This document shows, piece by piece, positions 29,196-38,480 of a stretch of 64,000 bases of DNA; the first letter of the stretch is position 1, and every line of letters begins with the position of its first letter. The translations under genes were made by a program, and so were the position numbers. This stretch comes from Helicobacter muridarum (lineage in GTDB: Bacteria; Campylobacterota; Campylobacteria; Campylobacterales; Helicobacteraceae): contig NZ_JRPD02000001.1 in the NCBI RefSeq assembly GCF_000765805.2, forward strand, positions 124,001 through 188,000. Reading direction: 5' to 3'. Below the pieces are notes generated by a model. That model was not told where the DNA came from and made no database searches. It was given only the letters and a program-made list of their open reading frames with translations.

Positions 29196-29315
29196 TTACT
29201 CCCACTCAATCGTTCCAGGGGGTTTAGAGGTTATATCATATACCACGCGGTTAATGCCTTTAACTTCATTGATGATTCTATTACTCACAGATTCTAAAAG
29301 ATTGTCCAACTTCAT
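29196..29315 (-). pseudogene. In-frame copy of the GuaA C-terminal tail (copy 2), possible minigene
   Basis: Thirty-four GuaA C-terminal codons (from [11 protein letters not shown] to GTIEWE, then TAA) are intact in frame. They are preceded by a local ATG (29315) with AGGAA six bases upstream, so a 39-residue peptide beginning [10 protein letters not shown] could be made. It ends two bases before the methyltransferase ATG. A stand-alone GuaA tail cannot make GMP; it may serve as a leader for translational coupling, or simply be an insertion scar. Confidence 0.85.
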
Positions 29316-29340
29316 TATATTTCCTAATTAGAAATTTATC

Positions 29341-30208
29341 TTAATTATTATAGGGAATCTCTAATTTTTCAAGAATTTTTTTAAAGTCATTCATAGAATC
29401 CTTATTATTTTTAAGCTCCAAAAATTCAATCCCTAAAGCTTTTAATTGATTTTTATTCTGCAAACTTAGAGTATCTGCTATGAATATATTGGTATCTCTT
29501 GCAATTACAGCATCTGCAGATTCTGGATTGCCTTTGCCCATAAGTTTTACTTCTATGCGATATTCCTTGCTTTTATCAAAATTATAAAGCCTAAAATCCA
29601 CTTCTCTATCAAAATCAAGTTCACCATTTTTCTTAAAAATTTCACTATTGATATAATCCTTTTTGACTCTGCATTTTTTACACAAAGCCAACATTAAAGG
29701 CTTTTCTACCCTCTTGCCTATACTACTCCAAGCCCCACCACGCAAAGCAATTTTCTTTGTAGCCAAGGCATTAATTACTAATAAACTTTCATTAAGGTTT
29801 AACTCCACTGAAATTTCTTTGTAAGAGATTTTAATGCTAATGCCTATGCTCTCATTTGCCTCTCCAAGAGAAACTAGTAAAGATTCTAAATAATCAATAT
29901 TGGCATTTGCCACGTTAATTACAATTTCTTTTGTCGCACTACCAAAATATTGCTGATTGTTTTTTATTCATACCTGCAAAAATTGCCACTTCATCAGGCT
30001 TTATTGTTTTATCATTAATAAAGTGCTTTTTATACCAATCCAAATTAATGCTCTCATCATTTAGTTTTGCTTCTAAAATTTGCCTGAAAAAATCTAAGGC
30101 AAAATCTAAAAACTCTAAATTAATTACATTGATAACTTCCTCTCTATAATCCTCTCCTTTTAAAAGTTTTTCTATGGTTTTATTGATAATAATAGAATCA
30201 AATCTCAT
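29341..30208 (-). pseudogene. CfrBI-like restriction endonuclease, split by one frameshift
   Basis: Starts at 30208, overlapping its methyltransferase by 11 bp. The first 89 codons end in MNKKQSAIFW; removing one A from the run of six (T 29960-29965) continues as NNQQYFGSATKEIVINV into the frame that carries FDREVDFRLYNFDKSKEYRI and EVKLMGKGN, a PD-(D/E)XK core. The total is about 288 residues. Family assignment to CfrBI rests on this core, the partner methyltransferase and general layout, and is moderate. The guaA copy begins 25 bp after its stop. Confidence 0.75.
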
Positions 30209-31355
30209 TGAAGCCTCTTTGTCTTAGTTTGTTTGCATACTCTATATTTTGCTCACACAAAAGCGGGATACGCTTCATTATCTTAGCCACTCTACCAAAT
30301 GTCCCACTTCCAGCAAATGGATCGCAGACAACATCGCCCTCAAAAGAATAATATTTTAAGACTTTTTCACAAAGTTCTTCCGGGAAGACCGCCGGATGAT
30401 TCTTGTCTGACTTTGGAGAAATAGTCCAGCAATTCGTAGAATCCACCTCCTCGTTATTTTTTAAATTTTTATCATATTTTTTAATATTTTTATCAAGCAA
30501 AAAAGGAGAGTTTTTGCGATAAACCATAATGCTTTCTGTAATACAATTTGGTTTATAACTTAATGGTTTTTTAGTCTGCAAATATCCAGCAATACGATTT
30601 GGCACAGAATATTCTGGTTTTATCCAAATAATTTCATCAACAAAATAAAATCCACTTTCGCATAAAATTTTATGGAAGTCAAAATGTATAGGATAGCGAA
30701 TGCTTTCAAACTCTCTACCCGCTCTTTTTGTAATCACAGGTGAGACATTAATTAATATAAATCTACCATTCTCAAGGATTCTATAACACTGCCTTAAAGT
30801 TTCCTGCATAGAATCTAAATAGTCTCGATAGCTAATATAATCGCTATATAATCTCGCATTATAATAAGGTGGTGATGTAAAAATGAGCTGAATTTGCTCA
30901 TCTTGGACTTTTTGTAGGCTTTTAGTGTTATCGCCAACAAGCAAAGATGGCTTGGTAATTTGCTTTTGTATGGTTTTACTTGTTTTTTTTGTTTGCCTAT
31001 ATTCGTAATATTCAAACATTTTTTGCATAACTTCATTATTGTAATACCCCAAAATTTTATCTCTCAAAACTGCGAATCTAGCTTCCTCCTTTGCTTTGTA
31101 AAGCGTTGTTCTAAACATTTGATAAATTACTTCCATATAATGTTTCTTAAAGACTTCTTGTTCTAAAAATATATATATTTTATCATTGTCTTTTTGTCTG
31201 CCAATGGAAGATACAATTTCTCTTTTTAGATCAAGATTACTTTCTTGTTGAAAAACTCCTAACAACATATCAAGATTAGAATCACTCTTTTCTAAGCCCA
31301 TTTTTTTAATTGTTTCTATGGTGAGATTAGGGGCAAACAAGGTTTTATGAGTCAT
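30198..31355 (-). CDS. N4-cytosine-type DNA methyltransferase directly after guaA
   Basis: 385 residues. A helical N-terminal part (1-140) precedes motif IV IFTSPPYYNARLYSDY near 159, and the SAM motif VVCDPFAGSGTFGRVAK is near 343. SPPY suggests N4-cytosine modification, as in M.CfrBI-like enzymes. Its ATG lies only three bases after the guaA stop (TAG GGA ATG), so it is probably expressed by read-through and translational coupling from guaA. The restriction partner follows with an 11-bp overlap. Confidence 0.85.
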   Translation of the reverse strand: MTHKTLFAPNLTIETIKKMGLEKSDSNLDMLLGVFQQESNLDLKREIVSSIGRQKDNDKIYIFLEQEVFKKHYMEVIYQMFRTTLYKAKEEARFAVLRDKILGYYNNEVMQKMFEYYEYRQTKKTSKTIQKQITKPSLLVGDNTKSLQKVQDEQIQLIFTSPPYYNARLYSDYISYRDYLDSMQETLRQCYRILENGRFILINVSPVITKRAGREFESIRYPIHFDFHKILCESGFYFVDEIIWIKPEYSVPNRIAGYLQTKKPLSYKPNCITESIMVYRKNSPFLLDKNIKKYDKNLKNNEEVDSTNCWTISPKSDKNHPAVFPEELCEKVLKYYSFEGDVVCDPFAGSGTFGRVAKIMKRIPLLCEQNIEYANKLRQRGFNEI

Positions 31356-31358
31356 TCC

Positions 31359-34300
31359 CTACTCCCACTCAATCGTGCCCGGGGGTTTGCTTGTGATGTC
31401 ATACACCACGCGATTAACGCCCTCTACTTCGTTGATAATGCGATTACTCACAGATTCTAAAAAATCGTGGGGTAAATGTGCAAAAGTCGCGGTCATTCCG
31501 TCAATTGCTTCCACCGCTCTTACACAAATTGTATTATCATAAGTGCGATTATCACCCATTACGCCCACGCTTCGCACATTGAGTAGCACACAAAATGCCT
31601 GCCATACTTTATCATAAAGCCCCGCTTTGTATAGCTCCTCTATGAGAATAGAATCCGCCTCGCGCAATAAATTTAAATCTGCCTCATTCACCTCTCCCAT
31701 AATGCGTATAGCAAGTCCGGGTCCTGGGAATGGGTGGCGCATTAGCATAAATTCGGGCATTCCTAGCTCTTTGCCTAATGCCCTTACTTCATCTTTAAAA
31801 AGTTCCCTTAAAGGCTCGATGAGTTCAAACTTCATCCATTCAGGCAAGCCCCCTACATTGTGATGCGACTTTATCGTCTTTGAGGGTCCCTTTACACTCA
31901 CAGATTCTATTACATCAGGGTAGAGTGTGCCTTGTGCTAGGAATTTTATCTCGCCCTTTGCATTATGCTTTTTTGCCTCTTTTTCAAAGACTTCAATAAA
32001 AGTCTCACCGATGATTTTACGCTTTTTCTCTGGCTCAATCACACCTTTAAGGCGGCTTAAAAACAACGCACTAGCGTCTGCAGTGATTAGTGGCACTTTG
32101 AGATTCTCTCTAAACATTTTCTCCACTGCCTCTCTCTCACCCTTGCGTAAAAGCCCGGTATCTACGAACACAGGAATAAGGTCGTCCCCTATTGCACGGT
32201 GGAGCAACGCTGCAACAACGCTAGAATCTACCCCCCCACTCACCGCACAAAGCACTTTAGAAGCATTTGGTATAAGGCTTTTTAATCTTACAATCTCACT
32301 ATCTGCAAAGCTTCTCATATTCCATTCTTTTTTGCAATTACAAATTTTTGTCGCGAAATTCTCTAAAATGTGCGCCCCATACTCGCTATGTGTTACTTCA
32401 GGGTGAAATTGCAGGGCATATATTTTTTTATCATGGTTAGCAATAGCACAATATTGTGTATTTCCAGACTTTGCAATTTCTACAAAGCCTTGAGGCATAG
32501 ATTCTACTTTGTCAGCATGGCTCATCCACACGATAGAATCTTGTTTCACATTTGCAAATAGTTTATTTGTTGCTTGGTTTTGATGTGGTTTTATCTTAGC
32601 ATTAGATGAATCTAGATTTTTGGTTAAGGATTCTAAGTCAGAGTCATTAAATTCGCTAGATTGCAATTTGTCAATTAGTTTTTTTCTATCTATACCATAT
32701 AACAAATGATTTTCATAAAATTTTGCTACATGCTCAGAGAATATGCAGTCTTTGCTTTCTTGTGAGAATCCTAATGCCTCATAAAATCTGCGTGCTTCTT
32801 TTTCCTCTCTTAGGCATGGGACATATAACATATCTTGTTCACTTACTTTAATAAAAGTATCAAGCAATGCCTTGCCTTCTATGGAAAAATGTGAGTGATT
32901 TGAAGTTAAAAAGATTTGGAAAATATTGCTTTTAAAAACATTGCCAACCAAGAACGCATGTGTTTCATCATATGACTTTTTGTATTTCATGGCTACATTC
33001 GCGCTTAAGCATTGCTCGCAATGATGCAAAATATTTTGCATATTAGCTAGATTAGCATCAAGCTTCTCACTAGATAGATGATTATGTGTATGCGAGAAAT
33101 GTTCATACCACACTGCACTTAAGTCCATTGTGCTCTTAGTATCTATTGGTTGAATGGCATTCACTATAATCTTTGGTTTGTAATCTTGTTTAGAATCTTC
33201 ACTAGCGTGGAGATGCTTATATGTTACGGGACTAATTCTACTTATTGCGCGAAATTCATAATATCTTACATTGCCATCTAAGCTTATAATCTCCTTTGTT
33301 TTATCCATGCCAATACGTTTAGCTACATTTTGTGATGCTATATTATCTTCTCTACAAATGCAATAAATTTCCTTAGCGCGTAAATGCTTAAATGCATAAT
33401 CCTTGCATGCTTGTGCTACCTCTAGAGCGTAACCTTTATGCCAATGATTTCTATTGAACATATAGTATAGCTCTAAATAATTAGTGTAAGATAGTCCAAC
33501 CTGACCAATTACTTGCCCGCTATGTTTATCTACTACTACCCACCAGCCAATACCAAATTTATTATAATTTGACTTTTCGTTATTTATCCATTCTTTTACA
33601 CCTTTATCATCTAAAGCACCATTCCAAGCCTTCATTGTTTCATTGTCTTGAAGCATTTCTTTGATTGCTAGATAGTCAGATTCTTGCAAAGGTCTTAGTA
33701 TTGTGCGATGAGTTTGCAAACTAAAGTCATTGATGGAGGAATTTTTGATTCTATACACTAGACGTTGCATTTCGCGTCCGCGATAAGTCCAAGTTGTCTC
33801 GTCTATGAATATGGCATTGATTTTATTTGCCACAGATTTAGAAGATTCGTTACCTTCTTTGATTAGTAAATATATTTCATTTGTCCTTAGCACATCGAAA
33901 GCATATTTTTTACAACCCTCTGCTATTTCTGCTCCATAGCCTTTGTGCCAGTGACTCTTTTTAATAATGTAAGTCATGCCTAACACTTTTTTGTCATTAT
34001 ATTTTTGTAGGCTAAATCCAGCTTGCCCAATCATTTCTCCGCTTTGCTTTTCTATTACTGCCCAAAGTCCAAAGCCAAACTTTTTATATCTCTCCTGTTG
34101 CGTATCTAGCCATTCTTGCACACTTGCATCGTTAAAATTATACTCCCATGCTCCCATTACTTCATAATCAAATAGCATGGCATTAAGGCTTTGTATATCA
34201 CTCTGTTTCATTTCGCGCGCTATTAATCGCTTGGTATCAAACATGGGGACATTATATGGCAATCCAAAATTGCGTGCTAGATTTAGCACTCTTGCCCTTA

Positions 34301-35924
34301 AATGCACTAGCGGAAAATCTCTACCGCGAGAATCTTTAGCACTTCTTGAGTAAAGGTTGAATCCAAGTGAATGATAGAATTTTATTGCGTCTGAATTTTC
34401 TTCATGACAATCTATTAACACTTCCTCATAGTCGCCAAGCCTTGAGTCAAGGGCATTTCGAATTAATGCTTTGCCAATTCCGCGTTTGAACGCGCTAGGT
34501 TTTACAAAGATTGTTTCAATCTTATTGCCCAATAATCCTATGAATCCAAGGCTTGATTGATAATCATTGGCAACTATAATATGTAGACTAGGTATTATGT
34601 CTCTTATGTCTTTTTCCATCTCTTGTATATGCTCTTCCCTTAGGAAGTGATGAGTAGCACTTACAGAGTCTTTCCATATTTTTATGATTTCTTTTGTTGT
34701 TTCATCATCTAGGGTTTTGGTGTGATTATTTTGCTTTGATTTATTATCATAATTTGTAACTGTTGGATAAAAGTTTGTAAACTCTAGAGATTTTTTTTTA
34801 TTTTCATTTACTGTCTTAAATGTTAAGTTTTCCCAATCATTTGCAGTAATGATATATACAAAATGGGGCATAACAGCATTGGTTCGTGCCTTCTTAATCT
34901 TGCCTACAATTCTCATTTCTAAACGTTTGGCAACATTTTGAGGGGCTGGATTATTTGTAGCAATGAGACTTATAACAAGCGGCATTCCAAGAACCTCAAA
35001 TGCGTATTCCATGCAAAGCCTAGCAGATTCTGTAGCATAACCCTTGTGCCAATATTCTTTCTTAAAGATATAACTTAACTCTGGTTTGAATCCTCTTTTA
35101 TTTTCTAATATTTCATAAATTTGTTGTTTTGTGTGCAGATTGGAATAATTATCCATTGCTATTTCATCTAATATTTCTAATAGACTATTTACTTCATCTT
35201 CACCAGCCTCTGGTGTTGATGCAGAATCATCAAAATCTAGTTTTTGTAATGTTATCCCACATTGCCCAATCATTTCTCCGCTTTGCTTTTCTATTACTGC
35301 CCAAAGTCCAAATCCATAATCTTGATATGATTGTATTTGATTGTTCAACCATATCCTAGCTTCATCTTCGTTAAACGCTCTACCCCATGCGCTCATTAAT
35401 GTGCTATCTTGTAGCATCATCTTTATATCTCTCCAATCTGCTAATGAAAGTTTGCGCAAGTAAACATTTGTTCCGCTAAGAAGAAAATCTCCGTATTTTG
35501 AATCTATTTTTAAAGAGCTGATGTTAGGATTTATATGATTATTATCAATATGCTTTTTATAGGTTATTATTTTTAGATTAGCCCTGCCAAACTCCTGTTT
35601 TCTTGTCTTAGCAACTCTCCCTCCGAAAAAGTCAGCGATATATTGCATACCATAACATATTCCAAGAATTGGGACGCCTAAGTCAAAGATATTAGAATCT
35701 GGCTTATAAGAATCTTTGTCATACACACTAGCAGGTCCGCCACTAAGAATTATACCTTTAGGATTCTTTGCTTTTATAGAATCTATACTAGTGAAATATG
35801 GAATGATTTCAGTATAGATTCCACATTCTCTAAGTCTCCTAGCAATTAGTTGCGTATATTGAGAGCCGAAATCAAGAACTAATATTTGTGTTTGATGAGA
35901 GCTATAATTTGCAATATTATTCAT
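31359..35924 (-). CDS. guaA: GMP synthase (glutamine-hydrolysing) with about 1000 residues of GNAT domains inserted
   Basis: Converts XMP to GMP using glutamine and ATP. 1521 residues against about 515 normally. The glutaminase domain starts normally ([20 protein letters not shown]; nucleophile Cys90 in [10 protein letters not shown]), breaks off near residue 125, and resumes near 1120 ([11 protein letters not shown]; His-Glu in QFHPEVTH near 1174). The ATP pyrophosphatase follows (P-loop AVSGGVDSS near 1225) and the dimerisation domain to GTIEWE. The insert holds GNAT domains at about 145-385 (HKGYATESA), 400-545 (KRGIGKALI), 558-730 (HKGYGAEIA), 733-900 (HKGYALEVA), and a degenerate one at 925-1080. 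No frameshift is seen, so it is probably one polypeptide. Confidence 0.93.
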   Translation of the reverse strand: MNNIANYSSHQTQILVLDFGSQYTQLIARRLRECGIYTEIIPYFTSIDSIKAKNPKGIILSGGPASVYDKDSYKPDSNIFDLGVPILGICYGMQYIADFFGGRVAKTRKQEFGRANLKIITYKKHIDNNHINPNISSLKIDSKYGDFLLSGTNVYLRKLSLADWRDIKMMLQDSTLMSAWGRAFNEDEARIWLNNQIQSYQDYGFGLWAVIEKQSGEMIGQCGITLQKLDFDDSASTPEAGEDEVNSLLEILDEIAMDNYSNLHTKQQIYEILENKRGFKPELSYIFKKEYWHKGYATESARLCMEYAFEVLGMPLVISLIATNNPAPQNVAKRLEMRIVGKIKKARTNAVMPHFVYIITANDWENLTFKTVNENKKKSLEFTNFYPTVTNYDNKSKQNNHTKTLDDETTKEIIKIWKDSVSATHHFLREEHIQEMEKDIRDIIPSLHIIVANDYQSSLGFIGLLGNKIETIFVKPSAFKRGIGKALIRNALDSRLGDYEEVLIDCHEENSDAIKFYHSLGFNLYSRSAKDSRGRDFPLVHLRARVLNLARNFGLPYNVPMFDTKRLIAREMKQSDIQSLNAMLFDYEVMGAWEYNFNDASVQEWLDTQQERYKKFGFGLWAVIEKQSGEMIGQAGFSLQKYNDKKVLGMTYIIKKSHWHKGYGAEIAEGCKKYAFDVLRTNEIYLLIKEGNESSKSVANKINAIFIDETTWTYRGREMQRLVYRIKNSSINDFSLQTHRTILRPLQESDYLAIKEMLQDNETMKAWNGALDDKGVKEWINNEKSNYNKFGIGWWVVVDKHSGQVIGQVGLSYTNYLELYYMFNRNHWHKGYALEVAQACKDYAFKHLRAKEIYCICREDNIASQNVAKRIGMDKTKEIISLDGNVRYYEFRAISRISPVTYKHLHASEDSKQDYKPKIIVNAIQPIDTKSTMDLSAVWYEHFSHTHNHLSSEKLDANLANMQNILHHCEQCLSANVAMKYKKSYDETHAFLVGNVFKSNIFQIFLTSNHSHFSIEGKALLDTFIKVSEQDMLYVPCLREEKEARRFYEALGFSQESKDCIFSEHVAKFYENHLLYGIDRKKLIDKLQSSEFNDSDLESLTKNLDSSNAKIKPHQNQATNKLFANVKQDSIVWMSHADKVESMPQGFVEIAKSGNTQYCAIANHDKKIYALQFHPEVTHSEYGAHILENFATKICNCKKEWNMRSFADSEIVRLKSLIPNASKVLCAVSGGVDSSVVAALLHRAIGDDLIPVFVDTGLLRKGEREAVEKMFRENLKVPLITADASALFLSRLKGVIEPEKKRKIIGETFIEVFEKEAKKHNAKGEIKFLAQGTLYPDVIESVSVKGPSKTIKSHHNVGGLPEWMKFELIEPLRELFKDEVRALGKELGMPEFMLMRHPFPGPGLAIRIMGEVNEADLNLLREADSILIEELYKAGLYDKVWQAFCVLLNVRSVGVMGDNRTYDNTICVRAVEAIDGMTATFAHLPHDFLESVSNRIINEVEGVNRVVYDITSKPPGTIEWE
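34023..34073. repeat. 51-bp direct repeat inside guaA, copy 1
   Basis: Identical to 35262-35312. It encodes the conserved strand [16 protein letters not shown] of the third GNAT domain. Exact identity amid diverged domains points to recent duplication or gene conversion. Confidence 0.9.
35262..35312. repeat. 51-bp direct repeat inside guaA, copy 2
   Basis: Partner of 34023-34073, in the first GNAT domain, 1239 bp away. 1239 is a multiple of three, so recombination between the copies would remove or add 413 codons in frame. Confidence 0.9.
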
Positions 35925-36234
35925 GGTCCATCCTTAAGATATAAGATTGTGCTATTATTATACTTAAAATTTATATTTGATTTAGCCCATGTTTACAAAA
36001 AGTAGCTTATCTCATATATTCATATATTAATAAGTTAATTTATGTAATTTTTAAATATCATATTTTGTAATGCTTGATAAATTTTTTTAGATGAGTATAA
36101 ATCTGTCTATTGTAAATTGTGTTAAAAAGTAAATATGTTACTTGTTGGTATTAATATTGTGTAATTAAGCCATAGATTATATTCTTTTGACTTAATAAGC
36201 CTAGAATATTATATCGTTGAGCTAAATTTTATAG
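35925..36234. promoter_or_regulatory. Intergenic region with guaA -10 element at 35957-35962
   Basis: 310 bp, strongly AT-rich. The minus strand has TATAAT at 35957-35962, 33 bp before the guaA ATG, with GGATGGACC-like sequence at the start site. Nothing else was recognised; no purine riboswitch fold was apparent by eye. Confidence 0.5.
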
Positions 36235-36819
36235 TTACTTTACTCCAAATGATACTACCTTTTTCAACCCTTCGCTAACACTCATATTTGACTTACGAAT
36301 TTTGTCTTTATGTATTCTAAATAATAGCCCTGATGTAGGAGGGGCAAATGGGCAAAATACCCAAAAGTAATTTTCTTCTTCTTGTGTTATGAAGCCAATT
36401 ATTTCATTATTACTAATTTCAATAAATGCTACACCTAGATATTTGTCTTTTGAGTTTCCGCTTATCATAGTTACCAAATCTTTAATAGTGTGATAAATGC
36501 TGCCAATAAATGGAATCTTTGATAGCGACCATTCTCCAACTTTAATAAAGATTGCATTTTGATTCTTTTCGAATTTATATCCTACATAAAATATAATAAG
36601 TAACATGAAAATTATTGCACCTATGCCTACTAGAATGCTTGGAAATTGCGTTTCTATTTTTTCATTAGCGAATCTATCTATCATAAATGATGCTGTATAT
36701 AGTAGCAATGTCCAAGTAGAATTAATTATCTCAAAGAGAAAATATAGTAACCAAACCACAAGGGCAAAGGGCAAAATAACCATAATTCCCTTACCTAATA
36801 TGCGAAATATGCTTGACAT
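36235..36819 (-). CDS. DUF502 family membrane protein
   Basis: 194 residues with two membrane segments (about 10-35 and 62-82) and the conserved DUF502 cytoplasmic part: IPFIGSIYHTIKDLVTMISG near 100 and FCPFAPPTSGLLF near 155. The function of the family is unknown. AGGAGGAAC precedes the ATG. It is 52 bp downstream of gltX on the same strand and may be its operon partner. Confidence 0.9.
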   Translation of the reverse strand: MSSIFRILGKGIMVILPFALVVWLLYFLFEIINSTWTLLLYTASFMIDRFANEKIETQFPSILVGIGAIIFMLLIIFYVGYKFEKNQNAIFIKVGEWSLSKIPFIGSIYHTIKDLVTMISGNSKDKYLGVAFIEISNNEIIGFITQEEENYFWVFCPFAPPTSGLLFRIHKDKIRKSNMSVSEGLKKVVSFGVK

Positions 36820-36871
36820 AAGTTCCTCCTAAATAATCAATTCTAATTATTATCTATCAAGAATTTGAATG

Positions 36872-38320
36872 TTAGGCTTGTTTATATCTAGAAAGATAAT
36901 CTAAGAATTTCTCTATTCTCTCTTGTGTTTCTTTATATCCTATTATGAATACGCAAGCACCAAGATCAATTCCACCCTTTTTGCCAAGTAGGGCTAGGCG
37001 TAGGCTTTGCATAAATAAGCTTGGTTTTATGTTTGACAAATCTTTAGCAAATTCATTGATTAGTATTTTGTAATTCTCTTTGGTGTTGTTAGCATTAGAT
37101 TCTATATGCTTAGCAAAGCTAGTTAATGAGTTAGTAAGTATCTCTTTATGTTGTGGAGTAAAAAGTTTATCTAGCATAGCCTTATCATACGCAGATTCTT
37201 TTTTATCTTGGTCCAAATCCCGGTTTGATGGAGCATAGAGTATTTCTAGGACATCTTTTTTGAAATCACATAGATTATTTACGCGAGTTTTAACCTCTGA
37301 TAGCAATATAGATGTTCTGGATTTAGAATCTTTTATAAGGTTTTGTAATTCAGGTAAATCCAACAATTCACATAATCTTTCATCATCAAGCGATTTGATA
37401 TGTTCGCTATTAAGCCAATATAGTTTTGAAAAATTGCAAGCTGAAGCCTTGTTATTAATTTTTTCTGCATGGAAACATTCAAGCATTTCTTCCATACTAA
37501 AGACTTCTTTATCGCCATGACTATATCCTAGTCTAAAAAGAAAATTCAATAAAGCTTCAGGTAAGATTCCAGCTTCTCTATACTCTAGTACGCTTAGCGC
37601 ACCGTCTCTCTTACTTAGCTTTTGCCCCTTTTCATTGCAAATCATTGGTATATGATAGAATTTAGGAATCTCAAATCCTAGTGCCTCATATACAACAATT
37701 TGCTTTGGCGTATTAGATATATGATCGTCTCCACGTAATAAGTCAGTAATGCCGCTTAGCGCGTCATCAATAGCTACCACGAAATTATAAGTAGGCATTC
37801 CATCACTTCGCAAAATAACAAAATCATCAATTTCGCTTGATTTAAAGCTAATCTTTCCCCTTACTCCATCAATAAAGCTTATTTCGCCTTGCAATGGGGC
37901 TTTGATTCTTACAGATGGTTTTATGTTGGTTGGAATCTCTCCCTTAAAGTCGCGATATTTTCTTGTTAGTTTTGCATGATTTTCGTTTCGATTCTCTCTT
38001 ATTGTTTGCAATTCTTCTTGGCTTAGGTAGCAGTAATATGCTTTATTTGATTCTAATAGTTTTTTAGCATAGTCTTGATATATATGTGTCCTTTTGCTTT
38101 GGTAAAGTGTGGGCTCATCATATTCCAAGTTTGCCCATTTAAAAGCTTCTAAGATTCCATGCAATGCTTCCTTGCTATTGCGTTTTATATCTGTATCTTC
38201 AATTCTTAAAAGAAATTTACCATTATTTGCCCTAGCGTGTAAATAGCTATAAAGGGCAGTCCGCAAACCACCTATATGTAGATGTCCAGTTGGTGATGGT
38301 GCAAATCTTGTAGTAATCAT
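36872..38320 (-). CDS. gltX: Glutamate--tRNA ligase
   Basis: Charges tRNA with glutamate; campylobacterota usually have two GltX enzymes, one of which makes Glu-tRNA(Gln) for the amidotransferase, and I cannot tell which this is. 482 residues. HIGH motif in FAPSPTGHLHIGGLRTALYS; the KMSKS variant is KLSKRDGALSVLEY near 240. I chose ATG 38320 (MITTRFAPS) over 38344 because AAAAGG sits seven bases upstream. A TATAAT complement at 38352-38357 is a suitable -10 element. Confidence 0.93.
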   Translation of the reverse strand: MITTRFAPSPTGHLHIGGLRTALYSYLHARANNGKFLLRIEDTDIKRNSKEALHGILEAFKWANLEYDEPTLYQSKRTHIYQDYAKKLLESNKAYYCYLSQEELQTIRENRNENHAKLTRKYRDFKGEIPTNIKPSVRIKAPLQGEISFIDGVRGKISFKSSEIDDFVILRSDGMPTYNFVVAIDDALSGITDLLRGDDHISNTPKQIVVYEALGFEIPKFYHIPMICNEKGQKLSKRDGALSVLEYREAGILPEALLNFLFRLGYSHGDKEVFSMEEMLECFHAEKINNKASACNFSKLYWLNSEHIKSLDDERLCELLDLPELQNLIKDSKSRTSILLSEVKTRVNNLCDFKKDVLEILYAPSNRDLDQDKKESAYDKAMLDKLFTPQHKEILTNSLTSFAKHIESNANNTKENYKILINEFAKDLSNIKPSLFMQSLRLALLGKKGGIDLGACVFIIGYKETQERIEKFLDYLSRYKQA

Positions 38321-38480
38321 GCAATGCCTTTTAGAGATATTCAAAGGTGTTATTATACTCTAAAGAGGCATTTGAGTTTATACTTGATATGCTTATTTAT
38401 GATGTTGGAATTTTATTGATTAAAATTCTTTTTTATTTACAAACTATCATATCTAATACTTAGCAAAAGGCAAATTAAAA

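Noticed and set aside
24727-31463. guaA copies as assembly duplication.
   Set aside because: The copies differ in sequence and length, carry distinct downstream genes and show graded divergence, which an assembly error would not produce.
31627-32406. Plus-strand ORFs up to 159 codons antisense to guaA.
   Set aside because: They mirror the conserved ATP-pyrophosphatase domain and lack ribosome-binding sites or recognisable domains.
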